Shown: positions 54,740-64,000 of the stretch, piece after piece | How positions within the stretch are numbered: position 1 is the stretch's first letter | How the letters are laid out: every line of letters starts with the position of its first letter | Assembly: GCA_022457155.1 (NCBI GenBank) | Contig: JAJGOT010000501.1 | Location: 1 to 64,000 of the forward strand | Length of the DNA stretch: 64,000 nt | From: Cladopsammia gracilis | Taxonomy: Eukaryota; Cnidaria; Anthozoa; Scleractinia; Dendrophylliidae | Reading direction: 5' to 3' | Position numbers and translations under genes: made by a program | Notes under the pieces: generated by a model | Told to the model about the DNA's origin: nothing | Databases searched by the model: none | What the model saw: only the letters and a program-made list of their open reading frames with translations

Positions 54740-55130
54740 GCTGGAGACACTCATCGATAGCTTTGCGGATACCGCTAGAGACCTGGGCATGATTTTGGAC
54801 CCAAATCTAACTTATGATGAACACGTAATTAATACTGTTTCTTCGTGTATGTCTCACCTCGGTCAAATAAATCGCGTCAAGCATGTTTTTGACAAACGTA
54901 CCCTTTTAATAATTTGTTTTTAGCAAGTTATTTTATTGTTCAAATGTATGGGCAAATACATCTAAGCGTAATATAAATAAACTGCAAGCCGTGCAGAACT
55001 TTGCTTGCCGCATTGTGAGCGGCGCGCGCAATGATGACCATATTACGCCTCTCCTGAAGGAGCTCTATTGGCTTCCTGTAGAAAGTCAGCTATAATATAT
55101 ATAGATAGGCTGAACCTAACAGCGAAGCTC
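54740..55130 (+). mobile_element. LINE 3' coding fragment
   Basis: Frames read ARDLGMILDPNLTYDEHV, SCMSHLGQINRVKHVFDKRT and, after frameshifts, AVQNFACRIVSG-like and LLKELYWLPVESQL. This is the C-terminal part of CR1/Jockey-like reverse transcriptase proteins. It is broken by stops. Confidence 0.85.
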
Positions 55131-55570
55131 TCTGAACAGAAAGCCAATGATAAGCTCAACTAAGGTGAAAGGTCGGAAGCACAAGAATTAAGATTGAAGA
55201 CCGGGCTATTTTTTCAATTTTAGCGATTCTAAAAAAAAAAAGAAACAGTATTACGCGACCGTCTGCACAGTACCCACACAGTACAAACGTTCACAAAAAC
55301 AACTTTTTCTCGGTCTAGAATAACTAGTATGACTTATTTCCGAATAAAATACACCTGTTGCGTATCAAAAATTGCCCGAGAAACTGACATGGAAATCAAA
55401 ATTGCAAAAAATACACAAACATATTTGCATTAAGCAAGAGTGAAGTTAGAAATATTAAACTATAAGTCTCTCGGCTGCTTGAAAATTCTTTAAAACTCAG
55501 CTTCTTCGCGGGTTCTGAAGTTCCTCGAAGCAAGATTTAATCGCTTAAAGCTCTTCTTTTTCTGAGTATT

Positions 55571-56177
55571 CTTTAAAATGCCCATAACGATTTTTTTAAT
55601 TTTCTTATGTAAATCTACACGTGACGTAATGAAGGTCTGCGAAATATTTTTTTTTGATTTCAGCAAAACGTGAACTTTTTATGATTTTTTAAAGTCTTTG
55701 AAATCCTGTGTTTTTTTTTTTTGTTTTTTTTTTTGGTTGTTGTTTTTTCGCGGCCGATCCGCTCCGCTGATAAGAACGGCAACGGGCTCATAATAAGCCA
55801 ACGAGATCAGTCTGTGACATAGGTTCAAGAATCTTGTGCGTAGAAATATTCTTCTCGGGGTCAGATATGTTGTTACAGCGCGCTGCGACACATCTTTCAG
55901 GCATTTTTGGCGGGAATAAAAAAGTGTCCGCTTATTTACAAGTGAGATGGGAATAAGTCTCGAACACGCGTTCCTTAATCTGCGTCACAGCTCCTGTCCG
56001 ACCGAGAGGAGACTGATGCGAATGGTGGTCCAAAATGGCGGTAAATCTCGGAGACTTTGAAAAATCATACAAAAATCACGCTTTGCTGAAATCAAAAACA
56101 ATTTTCGCAGACGTTCATTACGTGACGTGTAAATTTAGATAAGAAAATAAAAAAAAGTCGTTATGGGCACTTTAAAG
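55571..56177. mobile_element. 607-bp foldback MITE
   Basis: CTTTAAAATGCCCATAACGA and TCGTTATGGGCACTTTAAAG mark the ends. The arms are about 125 bp and share CACGTGACGTAATGAA and TGATTTCAGCAAA with their inverse partners. Confidence 0.88.
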
Positions 56178-56935
56178 CTTTCTCTTTCTATTTTGAATAT
56201 TTTAAATGTGTGTTATCGCAAAATCACGGTTGGTTTTGGCCGTCACGGCCGTCAATGGGTTAAAGGCGAACTTTTAGCTTTAAACAAACTACTTCGACGA
56301 TCTACTAGCTTCAATTTAAGACGAAATAAGGTTTAAAAACTAGAAAAAGCTGAGAGCCAGCGAAGAGCTGCGATGTTACTCATCAAATACAGTGTAGTGT
56401 CAATACTTATAATGATTGTCAATAGGCTGTGTGATGATTACTGTTTTTTTTTTGTATATATTTTCCCAAAAATGTAAGTGAATTGTTTGAATAATAAGCA
56501 TGAATTTGTGTTAAATATAAATATAGTACTAAATAGTACAGAATTCGTCGTTTTCCATTGCTTACCTTGTAATCAAGTTTTATGCCCCCGGGCATACGTC
56601 GAGGAGAGGTTAGCTCCGCACAGTCATAGTCCAATGTAGAAATCGGTAGGGCTTGTCACGCAATCTTTCCTCCCTCGTGCTACATAGTGGGAAATTTGAC
56701 GTGAAATTAAACGAGGCCCGGACGGGGCGATTGACTTCAACAAAAACATTGGTCAGCGGTCGCAAGCTAAAGGATTTCGTAATCCATATTTTCCGGTAGT
56801 TTCCATGACTACTTCCAGCGATTGATAAAATTGTGTTTGCATGATAACTCTGCGTAATAAGTAAACAGCCTACCCCGAGCAAGAACGCAAAACCTCGGCT
56901 TTGGTTACCTTTAGGGGTGCCGCCCTATATAGCGA
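56178..56935. other. Intergenic, nothing recognised
   Basis: Only short open frames without domains are seen. Confidence 0.5.
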
Positions 56936-57435
56936 AAAACCAACTGTATTAGCGCGCGCTGAAATAGCGCATTTAATGTCGTCAAATTGCGTCAGCAAAG
57001 TACTAATTAAAGTTCAAAAATGAAAAAAAAATTCAAATTTGACAAGTTAAAAAAGAACGAAATGTCACTCAAACATCGCTCAAACACAAAGCGTCACACT
57101 CCGGACGTGTGTGGTTGCTCTTTATCAGGTTTTTAATCTTTCAACCATGCAATTACAGACTCGAGAGAAATAATGAAAATTACTACTTTTAGAAACTCGA
57201 TAACATTCATCGTTTTCTCTCAAAATGACTGTGATGGCGAGATTAATTCAGTCGTAATTTTAGCGCGCGCTAATACAGTTGTTTTTACAGTTGCCAATAC
57301 AGCCGTTCAAAACCAATCATCGTTTTCTCTCAAAATGACAATTTTACTCGCCATATGATCGCGAAATTAATTCGCTATTTTAGCGCGCGCTAATACAGTT
57401 GATTTTACAGTTACTAATACAGTTGTACATGTTCA
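56936..57435. repeat. Inverted-repeat element with GCGCGCGCTAATACAGTTG ends and a 110-bp tandem pair
   Basis: CAACTGTATTAGCGCGCGCT near 56,950 is inverted at 57,262-57,281 and again at 57,382-57,401. The unit with ATCGTTTTCTCTCAAAATGA repeats 110 bases apart (57,208 and 57,318). Confidence 0.8.
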
Positions 57436-57728
57436 GACTTATCCTGACCACGCAGAATTCTACAACTACTTCCGCTGATGATACATACTGCATCCTCACT
57501 CAAAATCATAGTCCACGAAATCCTCAAAACGATCTGTTGCGCCGTATATAAAGCGCCCAGGTCTCACTCGGTCAAATGAAACACAGGGAGCCTGTCACGA
57601 TTAGTGTGCTGCTCGCCAAAGGGCTCGCAGCAATAAGCACTTAGCTTTATATTCTCCGAAAACGCTTGACTTGCACAGTTACTCAGCCTCAAATGCGGTC
57701 TTGAACACTGTTTAGGATATGTGAAACC

Positions 57729-58335
57729 TGTCTTGAGTAGCAAACTGCGAAAAAATGCAAGGAAAAACGACTTTGCAAACCGTTTTCTCCGCTAAACACA
57801 TTACAGAAGTGTTTACTGTAGTTGACGCGGCCGTGTAGCCGCGCAAAATACAAAGCCCGTGTGGGTCAACGTTCGATAACATCGACTGAGATCAGATTGG
57901 AAACCTTATTGAGAGTTATATAACGGAGTAACTGGTTGGCTTTCAGTTGAGGTTGGGGTCAGCAGTTTATATAGTTAAATTTAGGACTAAGCAACCCGAG
58001 AAGCTAGGTGGTACAGTGGTACGGTAGGTTATATGAGCTTAAGCCTAACTGAGGTCAAAGGTTCAATACTGAGTGGGGATTTTATATTCCCTTTTTCACA
58101 CTTAAAAATTTATTGAAAATAAAATTCCAAGTATCGACATTACGTTGTATAATTCTCAATAAGGTGTCCGACCTACTTCGCCCTATGTTGCCTAATGCCA
58201 ACCGCCTGTGTGACGGACCCATGTGCCCACGAAACATTCCACTAGCATGACCATGAAAAATGACCGGGTATAGGTTCTACGAGTATGGAGCTTCGCAAAC
58301 GCGGTCCTTCGACCCGCGAGAGCTCCGCTGCAAAT
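57729..58335 (+). repeat. Dispersed repeat family D, copy 2, interrupted
   Basis: This is the same sequence as 54,025-54,335, but about 340 bases (roughly 57,865-58,205) interrupt it. The insert holds a tRNA-like stretch (GGTGGTACAGTGGTACGG and AAAGGTTCAATACTG, 58,008-58,075) and may be a SINE. Confidence 0.7.
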
Positions 58336-58603
58336 ATTGGATCATAAATTTTACTTCGCTCAGTTACATTTAGTTACATTTAGTTTTTGATTTTGCAGGA
58401 GGATAAACTTAACTTTACGCTCCCTTTTTAGCTCTACACTTGCGAATTGTTTTATTTAAATACAATACTGAATTCCACGTTTTTGCAAAATAGATCTCCA
58501 ACTGTTCTTAGGAAAGGCAAGTCCATGCTATAGAGTTTGCGAAACATAAACCTGTCAATAATCCACCCACAAAATCCTTAGCAACAGCCTTGTAGTTAAG
58601 ATT

Positions 58604-58642
58604 TCCCCCCCCCCCACCCCCCCCCCCCCCCCCCCCCCCCCT
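58604..58642. repeat. Poly-C tract
   Basis: About 38 bases of C, broken by a single A. Confidence 0.95.
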
Positions 58643-59249
58643 CATTAAGAACGAATAATGGAAGTTAAAGAAGTGCTCAGAGCATAGAACGAGTTAAAAA
58701 AGAAGAAGAAAACAGACGACGATCGAAGAATGTAAATGCCCGGAAACAACTTTGCAACGTCGCACGGAACATTGCATGCCATGTTACACGCAACATAACG
58801 TGTCCAGCCCTGAAATTGTTGCGCGCAATATCGGATGCATCAAATTCCGAAGTAGAATAATAGTGAGTGAGAGAGTCACACGCCTCAATTTTGTCAGTTG
58901 CACGCAATAACGCCCGCGATGTTGCCACTTGTGTCTGCCACTTTAGAGAAAAAAATATGATTGAAAAACGAAAGTTGATACTTGAAAATTAATCTAAGAA
59001 TACACTTTGGCCCTTTTCGCACTCAGCACTTCAATTGCAGCCTGACACTAAACCGGAGACTGATGACTGACCGTCATGATCAAAGAAATGGAGATGGAAA
59101 GTTGCTAAAAGAATACCAAAAAATGATCGGAAAGAAGTAGTTTCTAAAAGGAATGTACTAAAAGGCTTAGCGGCTGGGTATAGAAAGTAATTAACGTGGT
59201 TCTTTTTGTACATGCAATTTTAAAATTTGAAAAAGTACAAGGATTCTTA

Positions 59250-59571
59250 AGGCCCGTTTACACATGCGATTTTTGTCGCGCGCTCCAATGCAACTTTTGC
59301 CGCAAGTGTAAACTAGCGGAGAATTCCTGTGAGATTTGGGTACGATATTTGCTTTCATTTGCTGTGATTTTCAAAAAATCGCCGCCAAGTTGCATCACGT
59401 TTCGAACATGTTCGAAACCTCTGCGACATCACGCGACAAATCGCGTCCAAATCGCACTGAAATCGCCGCCCGTTAACACATGCGATTTGAAGATGCAACT
59501 TGTTCGCGACAAAAATTTCATCGATAAGTGCAACAAAAATTGCACAAAAAATCGCATGTGTAAACGGGCCT
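59250..59571. mobile_element. 322-bp hAT-like MITE
   Basis: The ends AGGCCCGTTTACACATGCGA and TCGCATGTGTAAACGGGCCT are exact inverses. The interior repeats TCGCGNNNAAATCGC-like motifs. No clear 8-bp target duplication is seen. Confidence 0.88.
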
Positions 59572-59625
59572 TTAGAGACACAAGAGCATGCACATGACTG
59601 GAGGGCAAAGCTTGTTCTACCGTAA

Positions 59626-60008
59626 CCCTTTTACTCCCAGAGTCAATTATGGAGACATGTAGTGTTGTTCTAACTTTTGAGTCTGTCGGCGAAATCCTAT
59701 GGTGTGACCATTCAAATGAAACCTCTTCAGCAGTACTTTTGCATGGTACCATTTGTTCTAACTTTTGAGTCTGTTGATGAAATCCTATGGTGTGACCATT
59801 CAAATGAAACCTCTTCAGCAGTACTTTTGCATGGTACCATTTGTTCTAACTTTTGAGTCTGTCGACGAAATCCTATGGTGTGACCATTCAAATGAAATCT
59901 CTTCAGCAGTATTTTTTTCATGGCATCATTTGTTTTTCAATATTTTACAAAATGAAATTTGGGATTTTTCTTGAATTTTGTTATTTGGCACCCTTGGGAG
60001 TTAAAGGG
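59626..60008. mobile_element. MITE carrying an 88-bp x3 minisatellite
   Basis: The ends CCCTTTTACTCCCAG and CTTGGGAGTTAAAGGG are inverted. TTAA follows on the right and GTAA precedes on the left. Inside, an 88-bp unit starting TAACTTTTGAGTCTGT occurs at 59,671, 59,759 and 59,847 with very few changes. Confidence 0.9.
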
Positions 60009-60012
60009 TTAA

Positions 60013-61539
60013 AGGAGTATAAATATTCCAGCTTAAAAAGTATAAATCTGGAAAAGGTTATACTATGGCTTTTCCTGACAAAGTTATAGTTTCTTACAAA
60101 TAGCCAACTTCTCAGTTCAGCGGTCTAATTATTGAAACAAAAGAACTTGGCATCTTGGCTACCCTTAGCTTGTCATGTAATGCGTGCACAGGCAACCGAA
60201 GACTATGATATATTATACAATAATATACGAAGCATATTTCGTCATTTGTGAAGTGATATCATAAACTTATGAAAATTGGCGAGATTTCTTGAGTTATGTG
60301 AGGGCGCGTCAAGTATTAAACTTGATTAGATAAGAGTGCATTACGGAAACAGAAAGTGCGCATTACACAGTTACAGGACAAACGAGGGCGAAAGTTTAAA
60401 TTATTGCGTTCGACGTTAGGAGAACGCAACCTAAACTCAACAAGCGAGAGACCTGGGCACGAACATTTAGGGGAGAGAAACTCGATTTTGTGGGTGGGTC
60501 AAGTACCGGAAATACGTCATAGCCTCTTCCGGCAAGGTGCGCGCGCACGTTTTTCTCCTTACGAGTACGTCATAGACTCATCCAGCAAGTTGCGCGCGCA
60601 CACATTGGTTTGCCATTTTATCTCACCTCTGCTCTATTCGGTAAGTTTAATCTCTATCATTTTTGCAAGTAACTGCAGTGTTTTTACAACAAAGCTTGAT
60701 CGGAAACATGTTTACTGCTTCTGAAAGCTAGGTACAGAAAGTCCAGCTACAAAGAAGTCAATATGGCGCCTATTATCGTTCTGTGAGATGCCATCGATGA
60801 GAGAGAAGTCGGTAGAAAACAAACTAATACTAATTGATCATATGAGTCATTGTACTCTGACCCATTACGGTCACAAATACAAATACAACTAGCGGTTCCA
60901 TATTGGAAGTGAAGTGCTGCCACATTTGGAAGTTTTAGTTTCGGCCTCGTGTAGTGATTATTTTTGCCGTTTTTTGCCGTTTTTTTGCCGTTTTTAAGTT
61001 TTGCCGTTAAAACTTGGTTGTTGTGGAATTAGTGATGTAAGGGCTACGTCACGAATGTAAATTATCAATCAAGTGACTTGGAATACGTCTTTGTGAAATT
61101 CAGGAAGAATTACTTAGTGATGTATGCTTGACATCATGAATGAATATTACAAGTTATAAAAGAACGAAATGTCACTCAAACAAGTCTCAAACACTTCTTA
61201 CCCATAACAAACATTCGAACGCACTTAATAATCCCTGATTACTGCTAGTATTATATTGATTTCGCTGTCATTCGGCGCGGCCACTATATCATATGAAAGG
61301 CTGAGGTCTTTCATGAATGAAAATCGGTTTATATCGAATGAATTACTTCAAAAAGCTCGAGTTAACTCGTTTATTTCTTTATCGACGTGATCAATTATAC
61401 TAAAAGAATAATTATAAACCGTAATAGACAAAAATTGTTGATTATGTTCGTTTGAGCGTCTTTTATTCCATCGTCGTTTTTCTGGAATTGAAAGGTTGAT
61501 TAAAAACATTATTTTACGCCTACATGACATGGTATCAAG
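60013..61539. other. Upstream region of the second gene
   Basis: A short imperfect repeat (TACGTCATAG plus GCGCGCGCAC, 60,511 and 60,566) and five TTTTTGCCG units (60,962-61,010) are seen. No promoter element can be named. Confidence 0.45.
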
Positions 61540-61639
61540 ATGGCGAGGAGGGGTAGTGTGCTGGTTGTACCAGTGATAGTGTTGTTTTTCGGATCAAGGC
61601 TCTGCTGTGGTTTGACGACTTATGCGACAGGAAAAGCAG
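61540..61639 (+). CDS. First exon (signal peptide) of a downstream secreted protein
   Basis: The ATG sits in a good context (CAAGATGGCG). The frame MARRGSVLVVPVIVLFFGS then RLCCGLTT is a typical signal peptide with a likely cut after CCG. It ends in phase 1 at a GT donor (GTTTGA). With the next exon it is the 5' end of a gene that continues past the window, plausibly a paralogue of the composite lectin gene. Confidence 0.75.
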
Positions 61640-62993
61640 GTTTGAGTTCTACTTTATAAGTCATAGATATTTTGTGTTCCTAGCGATAAGTAATATTTTT
61701 TGTCACCCAAAACCTTTTAAGACCAGTCATAAGAGGGTAATCGTTGATTTTCAAAACTTTGTTTTGCACGCGTGCGTATTCGAAAACTTAAAAATAACAT
61801 TATACCAACTTTCTTTATTCGAAAGCGCGAACGTCGTAATGCGCGTTCGGTTCTATGATTCTAATTGATTCTTTTAGTTACGTTTTTAAAACTACATGAT
61901 GCGCCGATTTTCTTATCAATTAAAATCTTTTTTTAATTGACATCAACTTCTACATATACATGTACAACTCAGTACATTTTCTAACTTGCAAAATCCTTGC
62001 CAAAATGATTCGCAAGTGCAACAAAAATACAGAAGTGCAAAATGATAAAACTAGTAAATGCAGGGGTGTGTGCAGCGCTAGCAAACAAAAGATGAATAAC
62101 TTCAAACAAGTAGTTGGGTATTCACTGCCTTTTGACATGAAAACTATCAATTGTTTACCTTGTTACTCGAGAAGAATAGTGCGATTTTTAAATGAGTACA
62201 CTGATCTTAAAACCAAAACCAAAGTAATGCAGAAACAGAACCAATCAGAATTCAAAGCAAATACATGTTGTCGCCGGTAATTAAGCGCTGGAGAAGTCCT
62301 GCGTGTAAGTGAAGATTGGTTTTGGTTTTACCTGTGATTTGTGATTGGTTGAGAAAGTGGCGCGAGATGTTTTAGCCAATCACAAAGTGAGCAATGCAAA
62401 ACCAAAGCAATTGCGAAATTACTTTCGACACTCAATTTTGGTATGTTAGAAAGACACTACCACATCGTCTGTCAATTAGCCTAGGTTACTTGCACACGCG
62501 AATCTAAAAACTAAACATCCAAAACAGAGAGACAGACAAGCAACTCTCGCTGGGACACTTCAGAAAACAGGTGTTATACAATATTAGTTCGCCACTTTCT
62601 TATGGTAAATAGAGTACTAAAGTGTAACGTCACAAAATTAATGAGATTTGATTAGATATTCGGAATGAGCATGACGATAACGCCCGCTTGCCAAAAATCG
62701 GCATCCTAGTGAAATTTGGGGGTGCGTTATTGATCCCTTTATGCTATGATGTCTCTCTTCAGTACTCTATTCCGACAAAATATTGGTATCATCGCCTTGC
62801 AATAAGCACATGTACGTGTTGCATACCCATTGTTTCGCGCCGCCTTTCCTTTGCTTCCCACAACCTGAAAGCTTGGAACTTGCTTTATTTTTTCCCTTTA
62901 AGTCAAAATTTTTCAAATATTTGACCCTCCAGACAGTCTTCGCTTTCATTGTTATATTGGTCTTTAACTTGAGCACTTTTTTATTTTATATAG

Positions 62994-63119
62994 GTGAAAC
63001 GAGTAATAGTTTAGTTGAGAACAGCGATTCACTTCAACTTTTGCAACATCACGCAGAAGGACAACAAAACAGAGATACGTCTGAACTCCTGGCTAAACAT
63101 CATGTTAAAAGAGGACTTG
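62994..63119 (+). CDS. Second exon, pro-region with dibasic site
   Basis: The acceptor TTTTATATAG and donor GTAAGT bound a 126-nt phase 1-1 exon that joins the first exon in frame. It is polar and His/Gln-rich (LQLLQHHAEGQQNR) and ends KHHVKRGL, with a KR site for furin-like cleavage. Phase 1 at its end is the phase that the first H-lectin exon (9,060) expects. Confidence 0.75.
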
Positions 63120-63509
63120 GTAAGTTCGAGAAACTCAATTCCCAAAATTAATAAAATTAATTACAGAATTAATTATAACAACGCACTTGCTGCGGAGTTT
63201 TTTCTACAACTAAAAAGAGCTCGAGAATTATAATGTGGTACAGTTTTTCTCACTTAGATGTAAACGTGCGTTCTGTCTTATGATCTATATAGGGTAAGGA
63301 TTTAGATAAATGTCAAATAAAATGTTTGTGTCAAATAAAATGTTTCTCTTGGACCAACACTAAGGACGTACAAATTTAATATCGGCATATAAAACAAAAA
63401 TTCCGGTTCCGGATAATGTTCTGTTTCTTTGATCTACATTTCATAGAAAATCGACGGTATCTCTTTTGATTAATCTCCTACTTACTAGCAGTAAAACGCT
63501 GGATTGTAA

Positions 63510-63895
63510 TTTTTACTCGTGCCGGTATGGCAACGAGTTAAGGATTGCCCTGCGTTTTTCTCCTTGTTTTCCTCCGTGTTTTCGTATCTACTTTTGTGCA
63601 TTGCGTTAGATCTGGGTACGAGAATACGCACGCGCGCATGCACTGCGAGAAATTTTGAGCTCACGGTACTTGGGATTCGGTGTAATCGGCGTCGTTTTGC
63701 AAGCAAAAGCGAAGCAAATTTGGGTTTTATTGTTTGTTGCTGTTTACTCGTGACGGATACGGCAACGAGGTAAAGTTTGCTCTCTCTTATTTGTGCATCG
63801 CATTAGATCTGGGACATTTCTGGGTACGAGAATACGCACGCATGCAGGCAAAAACGAAACTAATTTTGGTTTTATTTGCCCGTTGTTGTGTTACG
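63510..63895. repeat. Imperfect tandem repeat
   Basis: ACTCGTGNCGGNTANGGCAACGAG, GTTAGATCTGGGTACGAGAA and ACGAGAATACGCACGC recur about 230 bases apart. The last 100 bases of the window hold nothing recognisable. Confidence 0.7.
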
Positions 63896-64000
63896 TAAGT
63901 GTTCCCCGCGAGTAACGTACATTATCGGTACTAGTATAGGCGACGGGTAGCCTCTTGTCCCTAAATATCTGCCTCAGGTAAAAATAATGGTGTACAGATT

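Noticed and set aside
60356..60724. 122-residue open frame near the downstream gene
   Set aside because: It overlaps a short imperfect repeat (GTCATAG...GCGCGCGCAC), shows no domain, and has no link by phase to the 61,540 exon.

Overview
The window is eukaryotic and looks like an anthozoan cnidarian, probably a stony coral. The signs are AT-rich DNA, GT-AG introns of a few hundred bases to 15 kb, many cnidarian-style MITEs, a BEL/Pao retroelement, and secreted proteins built from H-type lectin, Kazal, C-type lectin, EGF and fibrinogen-like modules. The taxon is an inference; no marker gene is present.

The main gene lies on the + strand from 9,060 to 50,892. I could assemble 17 exons whose splice sites and reading phases all agree. 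They encode about 1,127 residues: three H-type lectin repeats, a Kazal domain, three more H-type lectin repeats, a mannose-type (EPN/WND) C-type lectin domain, three intact EGF domains and a terminal fibrinogen-like domain. The 5' end with the signal peptide is missing from the model; a weak candidate exon is at 7,531. A poly(A) signal lies about 190 bases after the stop codon. The two lectin blocks on either side of the Kazal exon have the same five-exon, same-phase layout, so the gene grew by block duplication. Two further EGF exon copies between 31,173 and 31,370 have been broken by frameshifts.

The gene seems to belong to a tandem array. At 361-900 is a broken copy of the terminal fibrinogen-like exon, presumably the end of an upstream relative. 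At 61,540-63,119 are the first two exons (signal peptide, then a pro-region with a KR site) of a downstream gene that runs off the window and ends in the same phase that exon 9,060 requires.

The introns and spacers are full of mobile DNA. In order these include: a 58-bp perfect hairpin (2,080-2,222); a degenerate palindromic minisatellite (4,950-5,350); a Polinton-like relic (12,610-13,280); a 6-kb element with terminal inverted repeats and large GATCTT-rich arrays (19,430-25,412); several TTAA-flanked inverted-repeat elements (25,713-25,876, 26,079-28,650, 33,717-35,027, 52,697-53,265, 59,626-60,008); and a 15.5-kb intron that holds a FEN/PIN-nuclease-like gene relic and a degraded BEL/Pao retrotransposon, both on the minus strand. 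LINE fragments, tRNA-derived SINEs, one tRNA-His-like sequence and many microsatellites fill much of the rest.

The product is probably a secreted or matrix glycan-binding protein, for recognition, agglutination or adhesion. That role follows from the domain families only. The most unusual elements are the composite lectin architecture and the GATCTT-array transposon.
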